The notes under the pieces are model-generated. The model was not told where the DNA came from. It did no database searches and worked only from the letters and a program-made list of their open reading frames with translations. A DNA stretch of 64,000 nucleotides from Astropecten irregularis (taxonomy: Eukaryota > Echinodermata > Asteroidea > Paxillosida > Astropectinidae): the NCBI GenBank assembly GCA_963971285.1, contig OZ020246.1, positions 20,567,217 to 20,631,216 of the forward strand, in the 5' to 3' direction. Positions 20,546-32,328 of the stretch are shown piece after piece. Both the position numbers and the translations under genes were made by a program. Numbering within the stretch: the first letter of the stretch is position 1; each line of letters starts with the position of its first letter.

Positions 20546-20972
20546 AGGGTGTCCCAGAAAAAACGCAATGTGTCGGGTCCCATTATGTTAAAATTAAATT
20601 GTTTATCACTTCAAGATTCAAATATGTGATACAGCCATGTCTTGGCTATCACCATGTAGAATTTAAGCAAAATCGGGCAGAATGAAAAATTGGCAAAAAT
20701 ATGACCAATTAAAAGAGTACTCCTTAAAAACAAATTTGAAGGATAACACGCATAATGTGTATGGAAGAAAGATGAAAATTGGATTTTGAGGTTGGGTAAT
20801 TCAGTCTTAGTTTTTTCACTCGATTTTAGTCAAAATTTGCTCAAATTCTACATGGTGATAGCCAAGACATAGCTTAATCACATATCTGAATCTTGAAGTG
20901 ATAAACATTTTAATGTTTCTATAATGGTTCTCGACACAAGTGTTGCATTATTTTTTTGGGGGGGAACCCTGT
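20546..20972. repeat. MITE-H copy 1
   Basis: About 427 bp. Starts AGGGTGTCCCAGAAAAAACG and ends in a decayed complement. The interior has long inverted segments (ATGTAGAATTT..AAGC against GCTCAAATTCTACAT). Copy 2 is at 55024-55462. Confidence 0.8.
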
Positions 20973-22444
20973 ATACTGTACATTGTGTACCTCCACTACT
21001 CACTTCCGGCCTATCCACAAAAGGATCCATGCTTGTTTCATAATTTACAAGACCTGAACTAACTGATAGAGGGCGCTATACACCCAGGTTTGAAATCCTT
21101 GGTGTTTTTTTTAAAGACAGATTCCAAACAAAAGTGGATTGTTTTTGGTTTTGTTATCTCACAAACATGAGACAGTTGATTTCAATTTAATAAAAAATGT
21201 TCCACTTAAATTCAATGACCAATACATTAATTATTTAATCATTAAATGAGTTAAAAATTAATTGCTCAATATAATGGGATGGGGATTTTTGGTTCCCAAC
21301 CAGCTGCTACATACCTTTTGACGAGTCATAAACTAGCATGGAACCCAAGAAAATGGGCGATTGATTTATTTCTACACCCAAATTACGGACAATTACATCT
21401 CCAACCACAAACATCTGGGTCAGTGTTGGTCGCCATGGTGAAATAATCAATGGGCATGTCAGGTGACTTAGATCCACCCAGGGAATGACCATAAAAATTG
21501 CCTCCCCCCCTCCCCTTTCCCGAAAGAGCAATAGATGATAACTTACTGTAAAACTGCCTTTCCATTAATATGAACTTGCACGGAGCTTATTCCTGTCACA
21601 CATGATGTTGTCCAATTACATACGGCATATAATAATACAATGTGCTGTACTATAAAGGTAATCTCTCACACTAAATACATGGCCAGCCCATACCACATAA
21701 TTACAACAACAAACAAAATTCCTAGTAGATGTCACACTTCATTAAAAATGCACACACCCAACACACCCACCACACCAATATTGGTCTGGGTCTATAGCCT
21801 CCCCACAATGCAAACAAACATGTCTGGGTCTTACTTAGTAACCTACCTGTCCTTGATTTGAAAGAACTGCAGCCTAAGTGCTTTGCTATATTTGGGTGGG
21901 TTTTTTTTTTTGTTCAGGGGAAGGGAGGTGTTGACTAATTCATTTGTTCTTTGTCAGGTTTCACAACTTGCAAAGCTTTTCTAGACAAGACAAGGTCGTG
22001 TGTCCCTTTGCACTGAAATGGTACATGGAATGTGTATTTCCTGCTCAGTCACTACAATGGAGTTGATCTTTACTCTTCCATATATAATGACGGATGTATT
22101 CACTTAATGTAATCTGACAATTTCTAAGTATTGGTACAAAAAAAAACCCACCAACTTTCTATGAACAACATTCCTGAGGTGTAAGTTTCAATCATATATA
22201 TTGTTTTTTTTTGCAATCATTTTTTCCCCCTCTTTTCTTTTCAACCTGATCTGTTTACCTTTGACTGAATAGATGAATGTGGATAATGTAACAAAAAATG
22301 TAAGGCGTAAACTTTGGTAAAGTAAAGGAAAAAAGAGTGAAATGGAAGTATAAAGGTACTGTTTGTAGTGGAGCACCAGTAGGCTTACTGTGCCAAGAAA
22401 TGTTTCAATTTCATTTTTATGACAATGTTTGCACATTTATGATC
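20973..22444. other. No gene recognised
   Basis: AT-rich host DNA with poly-C and poly-T runs; no supported exon. Confidence 0.4.
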
Positions 22445-22713
22445 CAGGGCTCGAATTTCGTGAAAAAAAACTTAACAAGAGGTCTATTAACTGAAGCATT
22501 TTACTAGACCTGAACCTTTTTCACAAGACCTGCGGCATTAGACAAACTGTAATTGTATGCAATATTGTGTCAAAATCATCAATTTAGGCACCATTTCAAT
22601 TTTGAAAGGAAAACAAAATCACTAGAGAGTCGGACTAGTGCGGTACACACTTTACTAGACTGACACTGAAATAACTAGACTCGGTCCACAGTCTAGTGCA
22701 CATTTCGAGCCCC
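22445..22713. repeat. MITE-G copy 2
   Basis: CAGGGCTCGAATTTCGTG ... CATTTCGAGCCCCG ends; CTAGACC words in both orientations as in copy 1. Confidence 0.8.
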
Positions 22714-24154
22714 GTGATCCCGTGTGAACGCGAGTGGTAGTAAGGTACTGCTTCTACAGTTACAACCTGTTTAATTCAAGACTTCTTGCCAATTCTGAAA
22801 TATTCCTATGTATTTGCTATAAACAAACAAAGCGAATGTTGTAAAACGTATTTCGGTTGCTGGCTTTTACGGCAAAGGGATTACAACAACACTTAGGCCC
22901 TAAAACTTGAAAAACATCTGAAAGAACACTCAAGTCAAATGTCTGATATTTTCTCTCTCCCTTTTCTGTTTATATACCCTGAAGCTAGGACCCCTCCTCC
23001 ATGATTTAACAACATCATGTTCAATCCACGATCGTAAAATTCAATTCATGGCTTCGGAAACTTGTCGCCAGCGTCCCATAAATTCATGCTGTGCATGGGG
23101 GCACGGCAGCCTACCTTGTCTCGAGACGTCTCTACGGAAAAGAAAATCACACGGAGAAAACTAGACCAACTTTTGCCGTCGTGGCAAGGCAACGGGCCGC
23201 GCTCATACAGGCCCGTCTTATAAAAATACTGCGCAGTGAACTCGTATTCATCCCAAGAGAGGCTTTCCCCTTCCGAAAAGAACACCGATCCGTTAATTGT
23301 TTTGAATCGAAATCAGGAAAAAACATCACCGCCGACCGGTTACATGGGCCATTTCCAAGTGAACAATGAACACACTGTATTAAACTCATGTCTCCTATAA
23401 TTCATTTCCCATTGTCAGCCACGTCATGTCATGAGATCTGACAATAGCGCCCTCTCTGGGACAAAACTCGCCAACGATGTCAAAAGTACCAATGCAAGCT
23501 GTGATCAATAATTACACAAAAGATGCACAATGCCTTAAAAAGTGAACAAACTGTTTTAAGTGTGATCGGCAAGAAAACATCAACTTAACTAGTATTTTTG
23601 TTACAAATTCTGTCATTTATTGTCAACACAGGCTCCACTGTAGATTAAGGCCATGTGAGGATATCTCAGAAGTATAACGGTCAGTATCTCCTGTCTCCAA
23701 GTAACCAAAATGTCTGGAACAGGAATTCGTTCGTCCCAAGAATGTCCCCCAAATTGGAATAACCTCACCGAGCCCAGTATGTCAATGCCCTATCTCATTG
23801 TTGCAGTTCAGCATTAACGACCTCAATCTACACACAGTTACACCTATCACAAGTTATTGAGTTAGGCTACCCACCTCCCAATTTGCCAATAACGGACCCT
23901 ATTTTATTTGGGACGAAAGGGGGCGCTATATCAGCATCGTCTTTTGAGGGGTACAGTACATATGTACAGCTGACTAAGACTTACATGTAGAATGAGCTGA
24001 CTTAGAATTTTAAAAAAATTTGAAATTTACTTCTTTGAAAGTATTTTTATGGGATTTTACTCTGACTTGCTCGCGAAACATGGTGTTCAACAGAGTGTCC
24101 AACAGAGTGCCCACAGGACCGCAGGCACAGAGTACAAGGTCTACTATTTCATGT
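22714..24154. other. No gene recognised
   Basis: Includes a CpG-richer patch near 23060-23350 with overlapping open frames on both strands. It could hold a promoter or exon, but I find no paired splice sites or recognisable domain. Confidence 0.35.
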
Positions 24155-24240
24155 ATCTTGGTGAGCTGGTAAGGCATCTGCACTGACAAGGAGGAGGTTG
24201 TGGGTTCGATTCTCACCCGAGCAACCCTATAAAATTGAGA
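24155..24240 (+). repeat. tRNA-derived SINE head
   Basis: GAGCTGGTAAGGCATCTG (A-box-like) and GGTTCGATTCTC (B box, 24203-24214) are spaced as in a tRNA. The acceptor-stem pairing is poor, so this is a SINE remnant, not a working tRNA. Confidence 0.55.
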
Positions 24241-25330
24241 CTTTCCACAGCACTGAACATACAGTTCTGGTGAGAATGACAGACCAGATACAGATCAGAT
24301 TACTCATGCAGTGGGTATTTGACATTAGGAAGGCCAATCACAGTGCCAGTAATATTTAAGTATGTCCAGTGGATAGTGGGTAGAGAACTATGGGACGACC
24401 AGGTATGTCATCCACAGATCTCTAATCTCATCCCTTAAACATTATTATCGACATTCAATTTATCCCCTGACTGCATGCGCTGCCTTAGCATGGGCTAACT
24501 TTGGACAGACATTGCCAGGAAGACAGATATATACATAATACTTCATATGAGCTTAATGTATCTATTACTACATGTACATTCCCTAAGTCTATATGTAGGG
24601 CCTACAGCTGAACCAACTAGCACTGTATTCCTCCAAAATATCTATCATTTGTAGTCATTTGTTTCATTTTGTTCTTTTACTGGCACAGCAAGAGTCTAAC
24701 AACAATATAAATTTATGTAAAGATAAAACAACCGATTCCCATGTTGCCTCAAATATTAATGCTTTAACAATAATATCCCTTTTTCCCCTGCAGCTCGCAA
24801 TTTTCCTGCCTTTGTCTGGGCGCGAGGAAAGCTTAACAAATTGTATACACTTGGGAGGTACAGTATGTGTCTGTGTTGGTGTTGTGTGCGTGTGTGTACA
24901 CATGTATGTGGAGCTCTGTTGGTGACCCCAAGTCAACTCCCATGGCGCAGACAGTTTAAGTTCCATGCATTTTCCGGTCTGGTACACATGACATTCCAGA
25001 AAAGACAATTTACAGCAGGGGCCCCCATACCACTTTCAATATCTACATGCATGTAATATCGATGTACGGTGTCCATAATGGGACACTCCAGAGACAACTT
25101 TGTCTAGAGTTAAGAATTTTGTCAAAAATAATGTCATTTCATTATTTTGACAAAATCCATGAACTCATGAGTTTTGGGGGTGTTTTTTTTATCTTGCTCG
25201 AAATTTAATTGTTTATGAGTGCATACATTTTGAAATTAATTCTGCAATGAATGTCCCTTCATGGGCTCCGTAGAGATAACTTTCTATTGGGCAGGTGAAG
25301 TCAGTTCTGCAAGGGGATAGGTTTGGTTTT

Positions 25331-25726
25331 AAGGCTGCAGTTTGTATCCAGTTAACCGATTAACCGACCGTTCAAAAGGGTACCCGGGTACATTTTCCCA
25401 GTTAGGTTAATTGAAAAGTATCTTTTTAATGGCCTCTTCTTTTTGAAACATAGACACTTCTAGAGTTCACAAAGAAAACAAAAGTCAATGATCTTTTGAA
25501 AATTGGACCAGCATGCTTATGCAATTAAAGCAAAGGCCAAACATTGTTCTATGTCTACCACTGCCAAATGTTGTGACAAAAGAATGTTGTCAACCAAGTT
25601 CCTAAAAGACACAAACTTTCTATTTCTTTGTTTTTCTTTGTTTTCTTTGTTATACGGGTAATCGTAACCGTAACCGGAAAACAGACGGGTAACCGGTTAC
25701 AAAATTACTCGTAAACTTACAGCCCT
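25331..25726. repeat. MITE-M (hAT-like ends), single copy
   Basis: AAGGCTGCAGTTTGTA on the left is an imperfect complement of GTAAACTTACAGCCCT on the right, with GTTAACCG / CGGTTAC words inside both ends. Confidence 0.6.
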
Positions 25727-25771
25727 ATTTGGTTTTTGGGGGGGTTTGACCAAAAATGTTATTTAGTTCTG

Positions 25772-25983
25772 AAGTCTTTTCTCTTTTATTTTTGATCTTT
25801 TAAAAGATCAAAAAGATTTTCGGTCGTTGTTTTACTAATTTCTGGATAAATACACCAATTCAGGCGGAAACATTTTAACGGTATGTTTCTACCATCACCA
25901 TCTTTCATACCCTATAAGTTAAAGGTAAATCTGTGAACATTTCTGTTTTGGTTTCTTACCAAAAGTATGATACTACCTTTAAT
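25772..25983 (+). repeat. MITE-D copy 4, 5'-truncated
   Basis: Contains the GATCTTTTAAAAGATC centre and the complete right half to TACTACCTTTAA. Confidence 0.8.
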
Positions 25984-26835
25984 GGTATTAGACAAAGGAA
26001 CATAGTGCTACAAATTTAAGGACACAGTCAATGTCAATGACATGCTGTATGCCTAGGCCTATATATTTTGTCTTATTTTGATCCAGGTACCTTGAAAAGC
26101 AACTTTTGGACTATTGAGGGCTCACTTCTCTCTGTTTACAGGGTGCACCACACTAAATAATTACATGTATGCCCAAACTGATACGCCATAATTTGCATAT
26201 ATCTTCAACTACACGCAGGCCCCCTATTTCTGACTTACAATTTTTTGGGGGTCATTCAATATTCTGTAGAGCTTTCACAACTTGACATTTCTGGGGGACT
26301 CCAACTTTTGAGAGTTGGTCAATTTCAGCTCTAAAGCTGGCCCTACAAAGGCTACATGTACATGTACATGTACACGTGTACATGTATGTGCATTGAGTTG
26401 AAAGGCCTTTAATCACCTAACATCTGATATCATATTCTATCTTTTAAATTTTTCAATACACAAATACAAATCTTGTTCGGCTCAAGAGAATTCTTCTTCA
26501 TTTTTTTTCTTCTCGAACCTTTTGCTCAAACACGGACAGTCCATTTTTAATTATGCGTGCATTACTGATTCAATATTTGCACACCCTGATTAGGACATCG
26601 TTCCAACTAATAAGAGAGCTGGAAGGCTCCAATGCAATTCTCCCATGGGTATTTTGCAGCTTCTAGGATAGAAACTCAACATGTCCAATCCGCTGGGACA
26701 TTGGAAGAAGAGGCACTGATAGGGGCAATGACCCTGGGCCCTAGGGCACCCAAGGCAATCTGCCTTAGATGACTCCATGAAGTTCCCGTCCCCCATGTGT
26801 GCATGCATGTAGGATTCCTGCAGTTCAAAAATAAT
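25984..26835. other. No gene recognised
   Basis: AT-rich with an (ACATGT)n-like run near 26355-26390. The 119-aa minus-strand open frame overlapping its end runs into MITE-J and is not supported. Confidence 0.4.
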
Positions 26836-27026
26836 CAGGGATGCATGCGAGAGGCCACACAAACAAAAATCTGAAAATACTATGGAAAAAGCTGACATTT
26901 TAAAGTTCCTATGTATACTTTTGTACAGAGCAGTTACACACGTGTACAAAAAACCCGAAATTCTGAATTAAAATCTGAAACAAAACAATCTGAAACCTGA
27001 TATGAATCTGAAGTTTTCTCATCCCC
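26836..27026. repeat. MITE-J copy 1
   Basis: CAGGGATGCATGCGAGAGGCC ... TTCTCATCCCC ends, AAATCTGAAA words inside. Others at 43181-43335 and 60745-60904. Confidence 0.65.
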
Positions 27027-27143
27027 GAAATAATACACATAACATCTCTTTATGCCATGTTGAGTTATTTAAAGTACATGTAATTACTGAATTCAAACTG
27101 GAAAAACAGGAAAACAATTCTGTGTACTCCCTGGATCCACTAA

Positions 27144-27274
27144 GGGCCTGTTTGTTTTGGACGAATCCTGCGGATCCGGATCCCATTTTTCGGATCCACC
27201 TCCTATGCAGGGTATGCTAAAATGGGATCCGGATCCAAAGGATTCATGATCCTTTGCGTGAAACAAACAGGCCC
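27144..27274. repeat. MITE-F copy 1
   Basis: GGGCCTGTTTGTTTTG ... GAAACAAACAGGCCC ends with several GGATCC sites and TCCTATGCAGGGTA in the middle. Others at 29317-29426 and 47111-47220. Confidence 0.85.
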
Positions 27275-28611
27275 TTAATATCACATTTTGTTGGTTGTAC
27301 ATACATGTAGGCCTACCTCTATGCTGCTCTTATCTCAAAAGCAACAAAACGCCGGAGATCCTTGAAGCAAAAATCCAATCACATGACAAACGCTTCATGA
27401 AGCTCACAACTTAATCTATCTAGGACAGATTGTTTTGTTGATAACATTTCCCCCTGAATAGCACAGTACATGCTGCACAAGTATTGTGGTAGGCCTACAT
27501 GTACATGCAGGCTATACACAAATTGTTCTTAATTGCAGTATGTTGGAAAAATGATCAAAGAATTTGGGACAAATTCAATCGTAGGGCTGCTCTATTTCAT
27601 CCATTTTACAAACATATTCAAGAAAATATGGCTGGCCATTCACTGAAAAATTTTCAAATTATGTAGATAAGTTTTTTGTTCGGTTTTGAATATACTGTAG
27701 ACCATGTACATGTACACACAAACATGTAGGGCTATGCCTTCCTTTAATACATTATGCAAAAACATAATTGAACATGTAGAGCAGGGACAAGGAACAAAAG
27801 CATGCATGCACCAAGGAATCGTGTCCTCTTTATGTTTTTCTTTTCTTTTCATCGGAAATTCACATTGAAATGCATACATGTATCGATGAATTTTCAAGGC
27901 CGCCCATATGTAGTCGCAATTTGCAACGTGTAACTAACATCACAGCCAAGTACATGTACAATCTAGCAAATTGAGGTCAATATATTCAATGTATGTCCTA
28001 CTTTCCAAGGTAGACAATGTGTATCGTGTCTACTGCCTGCCGGAACTCCCCTGACACACACACGTTACACACAAAGCAACTCATGCTATCTTCATGCCGT
28101 TGGTGAGTAGGGGGAGGGGGGACGGGGAGGGGGGAGAGAGGGAAAATGAGCAAGGCAGGCAATTTGCAAATGCAAACATGAAGAAGTCTTGGACTAATTT
28201 CATCATCCAACGATTCAAGAAGGACAAGACATGGCTTAAAAAAAACCAAGAAATTGTGAGCTAACACCTTATTACCTAGACAAATGGGTATGAGAAAGAC
28301 ATAGAGGAAAAAATAATATGTCTTCAAGTACAAACCATAACCCAACCCAGAGTCATAATTTATGTTCAGCAACCATCTGTAGATGTACAGAACATGTAAG
28401 TAGCCATAATGTCAACATTTTGTGGAGGGAGGCCAGATGCCAATGCTGCCCTCTGTGGTTCAAAAGAGAATAGGGAACCCCTTAGCACACCCTTTCATGA
28501 AAGCCAGGCTACATTTACATTGTACATACGTGTACATGTTTACATATAGGCCTGTACTGCATGTACCGTGTACAATGAGTTACTTGCAGGCCTGGATTCT
28601 GGGTCAAGTCC

Positions 28612-28764
28612 AGGGGCCGTTTCACTAACACTTTGCGATCATCGCTAAAGACCAAATCCATCGCTAAACGGAAAATTGCTACGCAAAATAGCTATCGATT
28701 TTCCGTCTAGCGATGGATTTGGGCTTTAGCGATGATTGCAAAACGTTAGTGAAAATCGGTTCCA
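28612..28764. repeat. MITE-A copy 2 (palindromic)
   Basis: Clear whole-length palindrome: GTTTCACTAAC.., GCGATCATCGCTAAAG.. and AAATCCATCGCTAAACGG are mirrored on the right. Similar to 2818-2973 throughout. Confidence 0.85.
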
Positions 28765-28987
28765 GGCTTGGTCTCTGGTCACATGCCACATGGAAATACA
28801 GGTTTGGGGTTTTCCCTCATGAACAAGAGTTCCACATTCTTAGTCTTACTCAGATCCTAGCAATCGTTTTGCAAATTACATAGTCAAAAGCCATGATATT
28901 CATACCTAATAGCAGTTGAATGACAATTTATATAATAAACCATATGGGAACGTAGGAAGCTGACTGGATCAATTCAAATCATTGAAA

Positions 28988-29070
28988 GGTGACTGGAGTG
29001 GGATCCGAACCCGCAACCTCCGGAAAACTGTACAGGCGCTCTACCAACTGAGCAATTGAACCCCGGTGTC
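28988..29070 (-). repeat. tRNA-derived SINE head
   Basis: On the minus strand: GCTCAGTTGGTAGAGCGCC (A box), then GGTTCGGATCCC (B box). Very tRNA-like. The 3' CCA-side stem is poor and related B-box remnants occur elsewhere, so it is called a SINE; a tRNA pseudogene is the alternative. Confidence 0.6.
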
Positions 29071-29316
29071 GGCAGTGTCTCAATTAGTCAAATCAACAAA
29101 CCAATATCTGACAACATTGTATCTGTCAATAAACTGCACTGCAAACTGGGCGGTGGTTGTCTTGGGGGTCTAGGTACGAATCCAACTCCAGTCTATTTTC
29201 TTTCCAATGGGTAGTCGAGGCTATCCCATGAACTCACAATGACCTTTTGTCGACCTGCATTACCAGGTGATAGGCCGATGGGCATCTTTGCAATGGCCCC
29301 AGCTGGGAGAGCCTTT

Positions 29317-29426
29317 GGGCCTGTTTGTTTCACGCAAAGGATCCCAAAATAAGGGATCCACCTCCTATGCAGGGTACGCTAAAATGGGATCCGGATCCAC
29401 AGGATTCGTCATAAACAAACAGGCCC
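29317..29426. repeat. MITE-F copy 2
   Basis: 110 bp, GGGCCTGTTTGTTTCACGC ... CATAAACAAACAGGCCC, nearly identical to copy 3 at 47111-47220. Confidence 0.88.
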
Positions 29427-29505
29427 TTTATTTAGGTCCTGTCTGGTTTGAGAAGAATTAGGCCTATTTTCAATTATTGCTTTTATAATCGGTGAAATGC
29501 AACCG

Positions 29506-29806
29506 GGGCCCAATTTCATGGAATCCGTTACGGCCTATTTTTGTGCTAAAGGGCATTGCTACGCGTGAAAATGTATCTATTTCATGGAATCCGTAAGCAA
29601 GACTCTTGGTTAGCGAAGAATTTCTAGGGTAACCGTGATCATTTTCTGCTAACGGGCTCTCGTATGCATTCTGCGCAAATTCCTTGCTTACCGTAACCAA
29701 AAAGGAAACTCTTCCGTGAAATACGCTAACCGTAACCAAAAAAAATTTTGCTACCGTAAGCGAAGAATTTTTTGCTGACGGTAACGGGTTGCATGAAATT
29801 GGGCCC
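29506..29806 (-). repeat. MITE-B copy 3
   Basis: Reverse orientation relative to copies 1, 2 and 4. Both GGGCCC ends are present. Confidence 0.88.
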
Positions 29807-31959
29807 TGGATGGATGGAACAAGATTTGTTACGTGTCCCCTGAAACAAACTTGTGTAGATGGTTAACTGAGTCTTCTTCAGTCCAGAGTTCTTGCCAAGA
29901 TTTAAACAAAAGGCCTTTAAAGAATAGCTTCCACTGAAATACAAATTGTCAAATAATTCCATTCGCTGCATAATTAACATACATGTATAGTCAACTACAC
30001 CTGCCAAGAGACTGTATCTACATGTATTAATGCTTGGAAGAGGAACCCCTACATCATTGGAATGATGTTAAGCCATTTTAAATCCGCAGCACTTCAAGCA
30101 ACGACGACGTCACAGATCTACGCACGCTGAATTACAACCTCTGGCTGAAGGGGTACATGAGCCCATGGCATTTACTGCCCACTTCACTGAGATTCTTCTA
30201 CATGTAAATCCATCAGCTTGACACCTGATGATCGTACCCCAGCCTAAAAAAAAAAAATCCTGCACCCTCAACCAAATTATCCCTCTGATTTCTTCCGACT
30301 GAACTAGATCTAGCATCTAGGCATTTCCTCGGCCTTCGTTTCCAAGGTTTTTTTGTTTTTTTTTCACTCCACTATCTTCTTCTCCTTGTCTACGGCATAC
30401 ATAGCTACAGGTACGTATGCAATCGACGGGGGCCAGTGCACACATTTAGCATTTGGCTATGAGTCACGTTGCTCATGAATGTCCTAACAGCCGAACAGAT
30501 GCTCTCCAAAGCCCTGGACTCCCTCTCTCTCCCTTCTCTCTGTCTCTCTGTGTGCGTGTGCGCTGACGGTTCACTTGCACTTTGAGAGGTTGTGTGTAAC
30601 AGATTACCCGTCCGACTGGGGATGCGCATCAAAGCATCTTCATTTGTCATGTTTCCTGAGCTTCACCAGAGACCATAGAGAGAGAGAGAGATAGATAGAA
30701 GGGGGGGTATTGCGGAGGGAGAGAGCGGGAGGCACACGCAGGGTTGTCCCGGGTCAGACCCGTTCCTCCTGCTCACAAATCGGACTTGATGAGGCAGCTT
30801 TCCTCGGGATTAGGCCTACTGAGCAATGTCTGTGGGAACTACACCCTGGCTGCAACAAAGTGTTGGGCGTCAAATGCCGGCCCCGCAATCAAAATTGTGC
30901 AGTTCACAGTTTGATGCGGCCATGAATATTTACATCTGAAAGAGCCGGCAGGAATTTCCTCGCCACAGGATTTTCCATTCAGCAATGATGGCTCCGTTGA
31001 CAGTCACTGTCAGTATAATTACTTGTGGTGGTGTCCTCTTTTATCAATTTGGTGTTTTTTTTGTTTTTTTTTTAATCAAATAAAGATGTGAATAGCAGTG
31101 GCAAGCATTCTTGAAATTAATTATTATGTATTTATGCTAATTATATGCGAGAGAATTTGACCAATCAACCTGTGAGTGAGCTTAGAGGAGGCCTGAGATC
31201 GTTACCCATGATTGGGACGTAACTCTCTAATACTAATGCAATAACACACCTTACTAATAATAAATGTACATATGCTACACTCAGCCTTCTTCAAGTTTTC
31301 TCAGAGCTTGCCCTGACACCGACCCATTCCTTACACGCCCGAGTTTAAGATGTACAAATCGGAGAGTACAGTCTTCATGCTACATGTATACAGAGAGCAT
31401 CCATTTCCAACAGGTTGCACAACTTAAGTCTCACTGAAATTTAACCCTGACACAGTGACAGTCTTAGGCATGGGGGAGGGATATTACTCAGAACATGGCG
31501 GCTGCAGAATCCAACTCCTTCTGGATCTCTTGGTCTACTCCTAAGGATCTCCGGAGTACTCTCCTTGACAGTTCACAACCTTTATACTTCACTAACAAAA
31601 TGCACAGTTGAGGCTATTGCAAATGATTTTCTTAATGGTTGACGCACACTGGCAAGCACACCTACAGACTCTTGTAAACTTTCAAATTCATTTGACTGAA
31701 TATATGCGTATTAGTTACACGTGCTGTAGGGGGAAAGTACAAGCACCTAAAATGTCAAGACAGGTGGTGGGAGGCGTGGTACTTGTAGATCTAGATGTAC
31801 TCATCTGTGTACCTCTAGAGTCTGTATGGTAGTTTCTTACAAGGGTAACAAGTGATGACACTAAAAAATGTAAGGAATAATAACAATTATCACAGAGGGT
31901 TGAAAGAATGAGTAGACAAATGAGAATTGATAAGTTCACTTTACGAGTGTTGTACTCAC
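29807..31959. other. No gene recognised
   Basis: Contains CT- and GA-rich runs (30522-30555, 30675-30700) and poly-T. Short open frames around 30405-30925 were examined and lack splice borders. Confidence 0.4.
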
Positions 31960-32328
31960 CGGATCTCGATTGAAACGCAAACGAAGCATCAAAACTGCTC
32001 ATCTGTTTGCTGCACGTATGTCCTCGAAAAACCAGCTTAAGTTCATTATCCACGGATTGCACGACAATGGGCAGAGCGTCCTCCTGATTGCCCAGGACGG
32101 TCAAGAGGTGCGTCGTGCCCAGCGGCCCGACGTTCTTGATGACCAGCCGCGACAGGCAGCGGCCGCCGGATCCTGGAGACGGGGAGAAACCTCGAAGGGC
32201 AGTGATACTGAGAACGACCGAGGAGTCGGCCGGCGCCACAAAGTGAAACTTGCAAGTTGACCAGAGACTGGTGGAGTTGAGTAGACGGTTGAGCTTGCCA
32301 GGGGCCTGGGTGAATGTCTCAGCACATT
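31960..32328 (-). CDS. Single exon of a host gene encoding a CUB-like domain
   Basis: On the minus strand CCCTCTCTGCAG|AA at 32329 and TCCG|GTGAGT at 31960 bound 369 bp with one open frame and phase 1 on both sides, the symmetric 1-1 class usual for extracellular modules. The 123 residues start (E/K/Q)CAETF, then GKLNR, SLWSTCKFHFVAP, an SSVVLSI strand, a GRC segment, HLLTVLG, ELKLVFRGHTC and end SSFDASFAFQS. Order and spacing fit a CUB domain with four cysteines (C2, C26, and the GRC and HTC cysteines); the final 'FxAxF' strand is typical. It is GC-richer than its surroundings. The rest of the gene was not found, so introns are long. Likely an exon of a secreted or membrane multi-domain protein; the family is unknown. 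Confidence 0.75.

Noticed and set aside
23040..23390. CpG-richer patch with overlapping frames on both strands
   Set aside because: Could be a promoter or first exon, but there is no start context, splice site or domain to support a call.
28988..29070. Functional tRNA gene
   Set aside because: A and B boxes are good but acceptor-stem pairing is poor and similar B-box remnants occur elsewhere; a SINE head is more likely.
30405..30925. Possible further exons of the CUB gene
   Set aside because: Frames next to CT/GA runs lack a matching phase-1 acceptor and donor.
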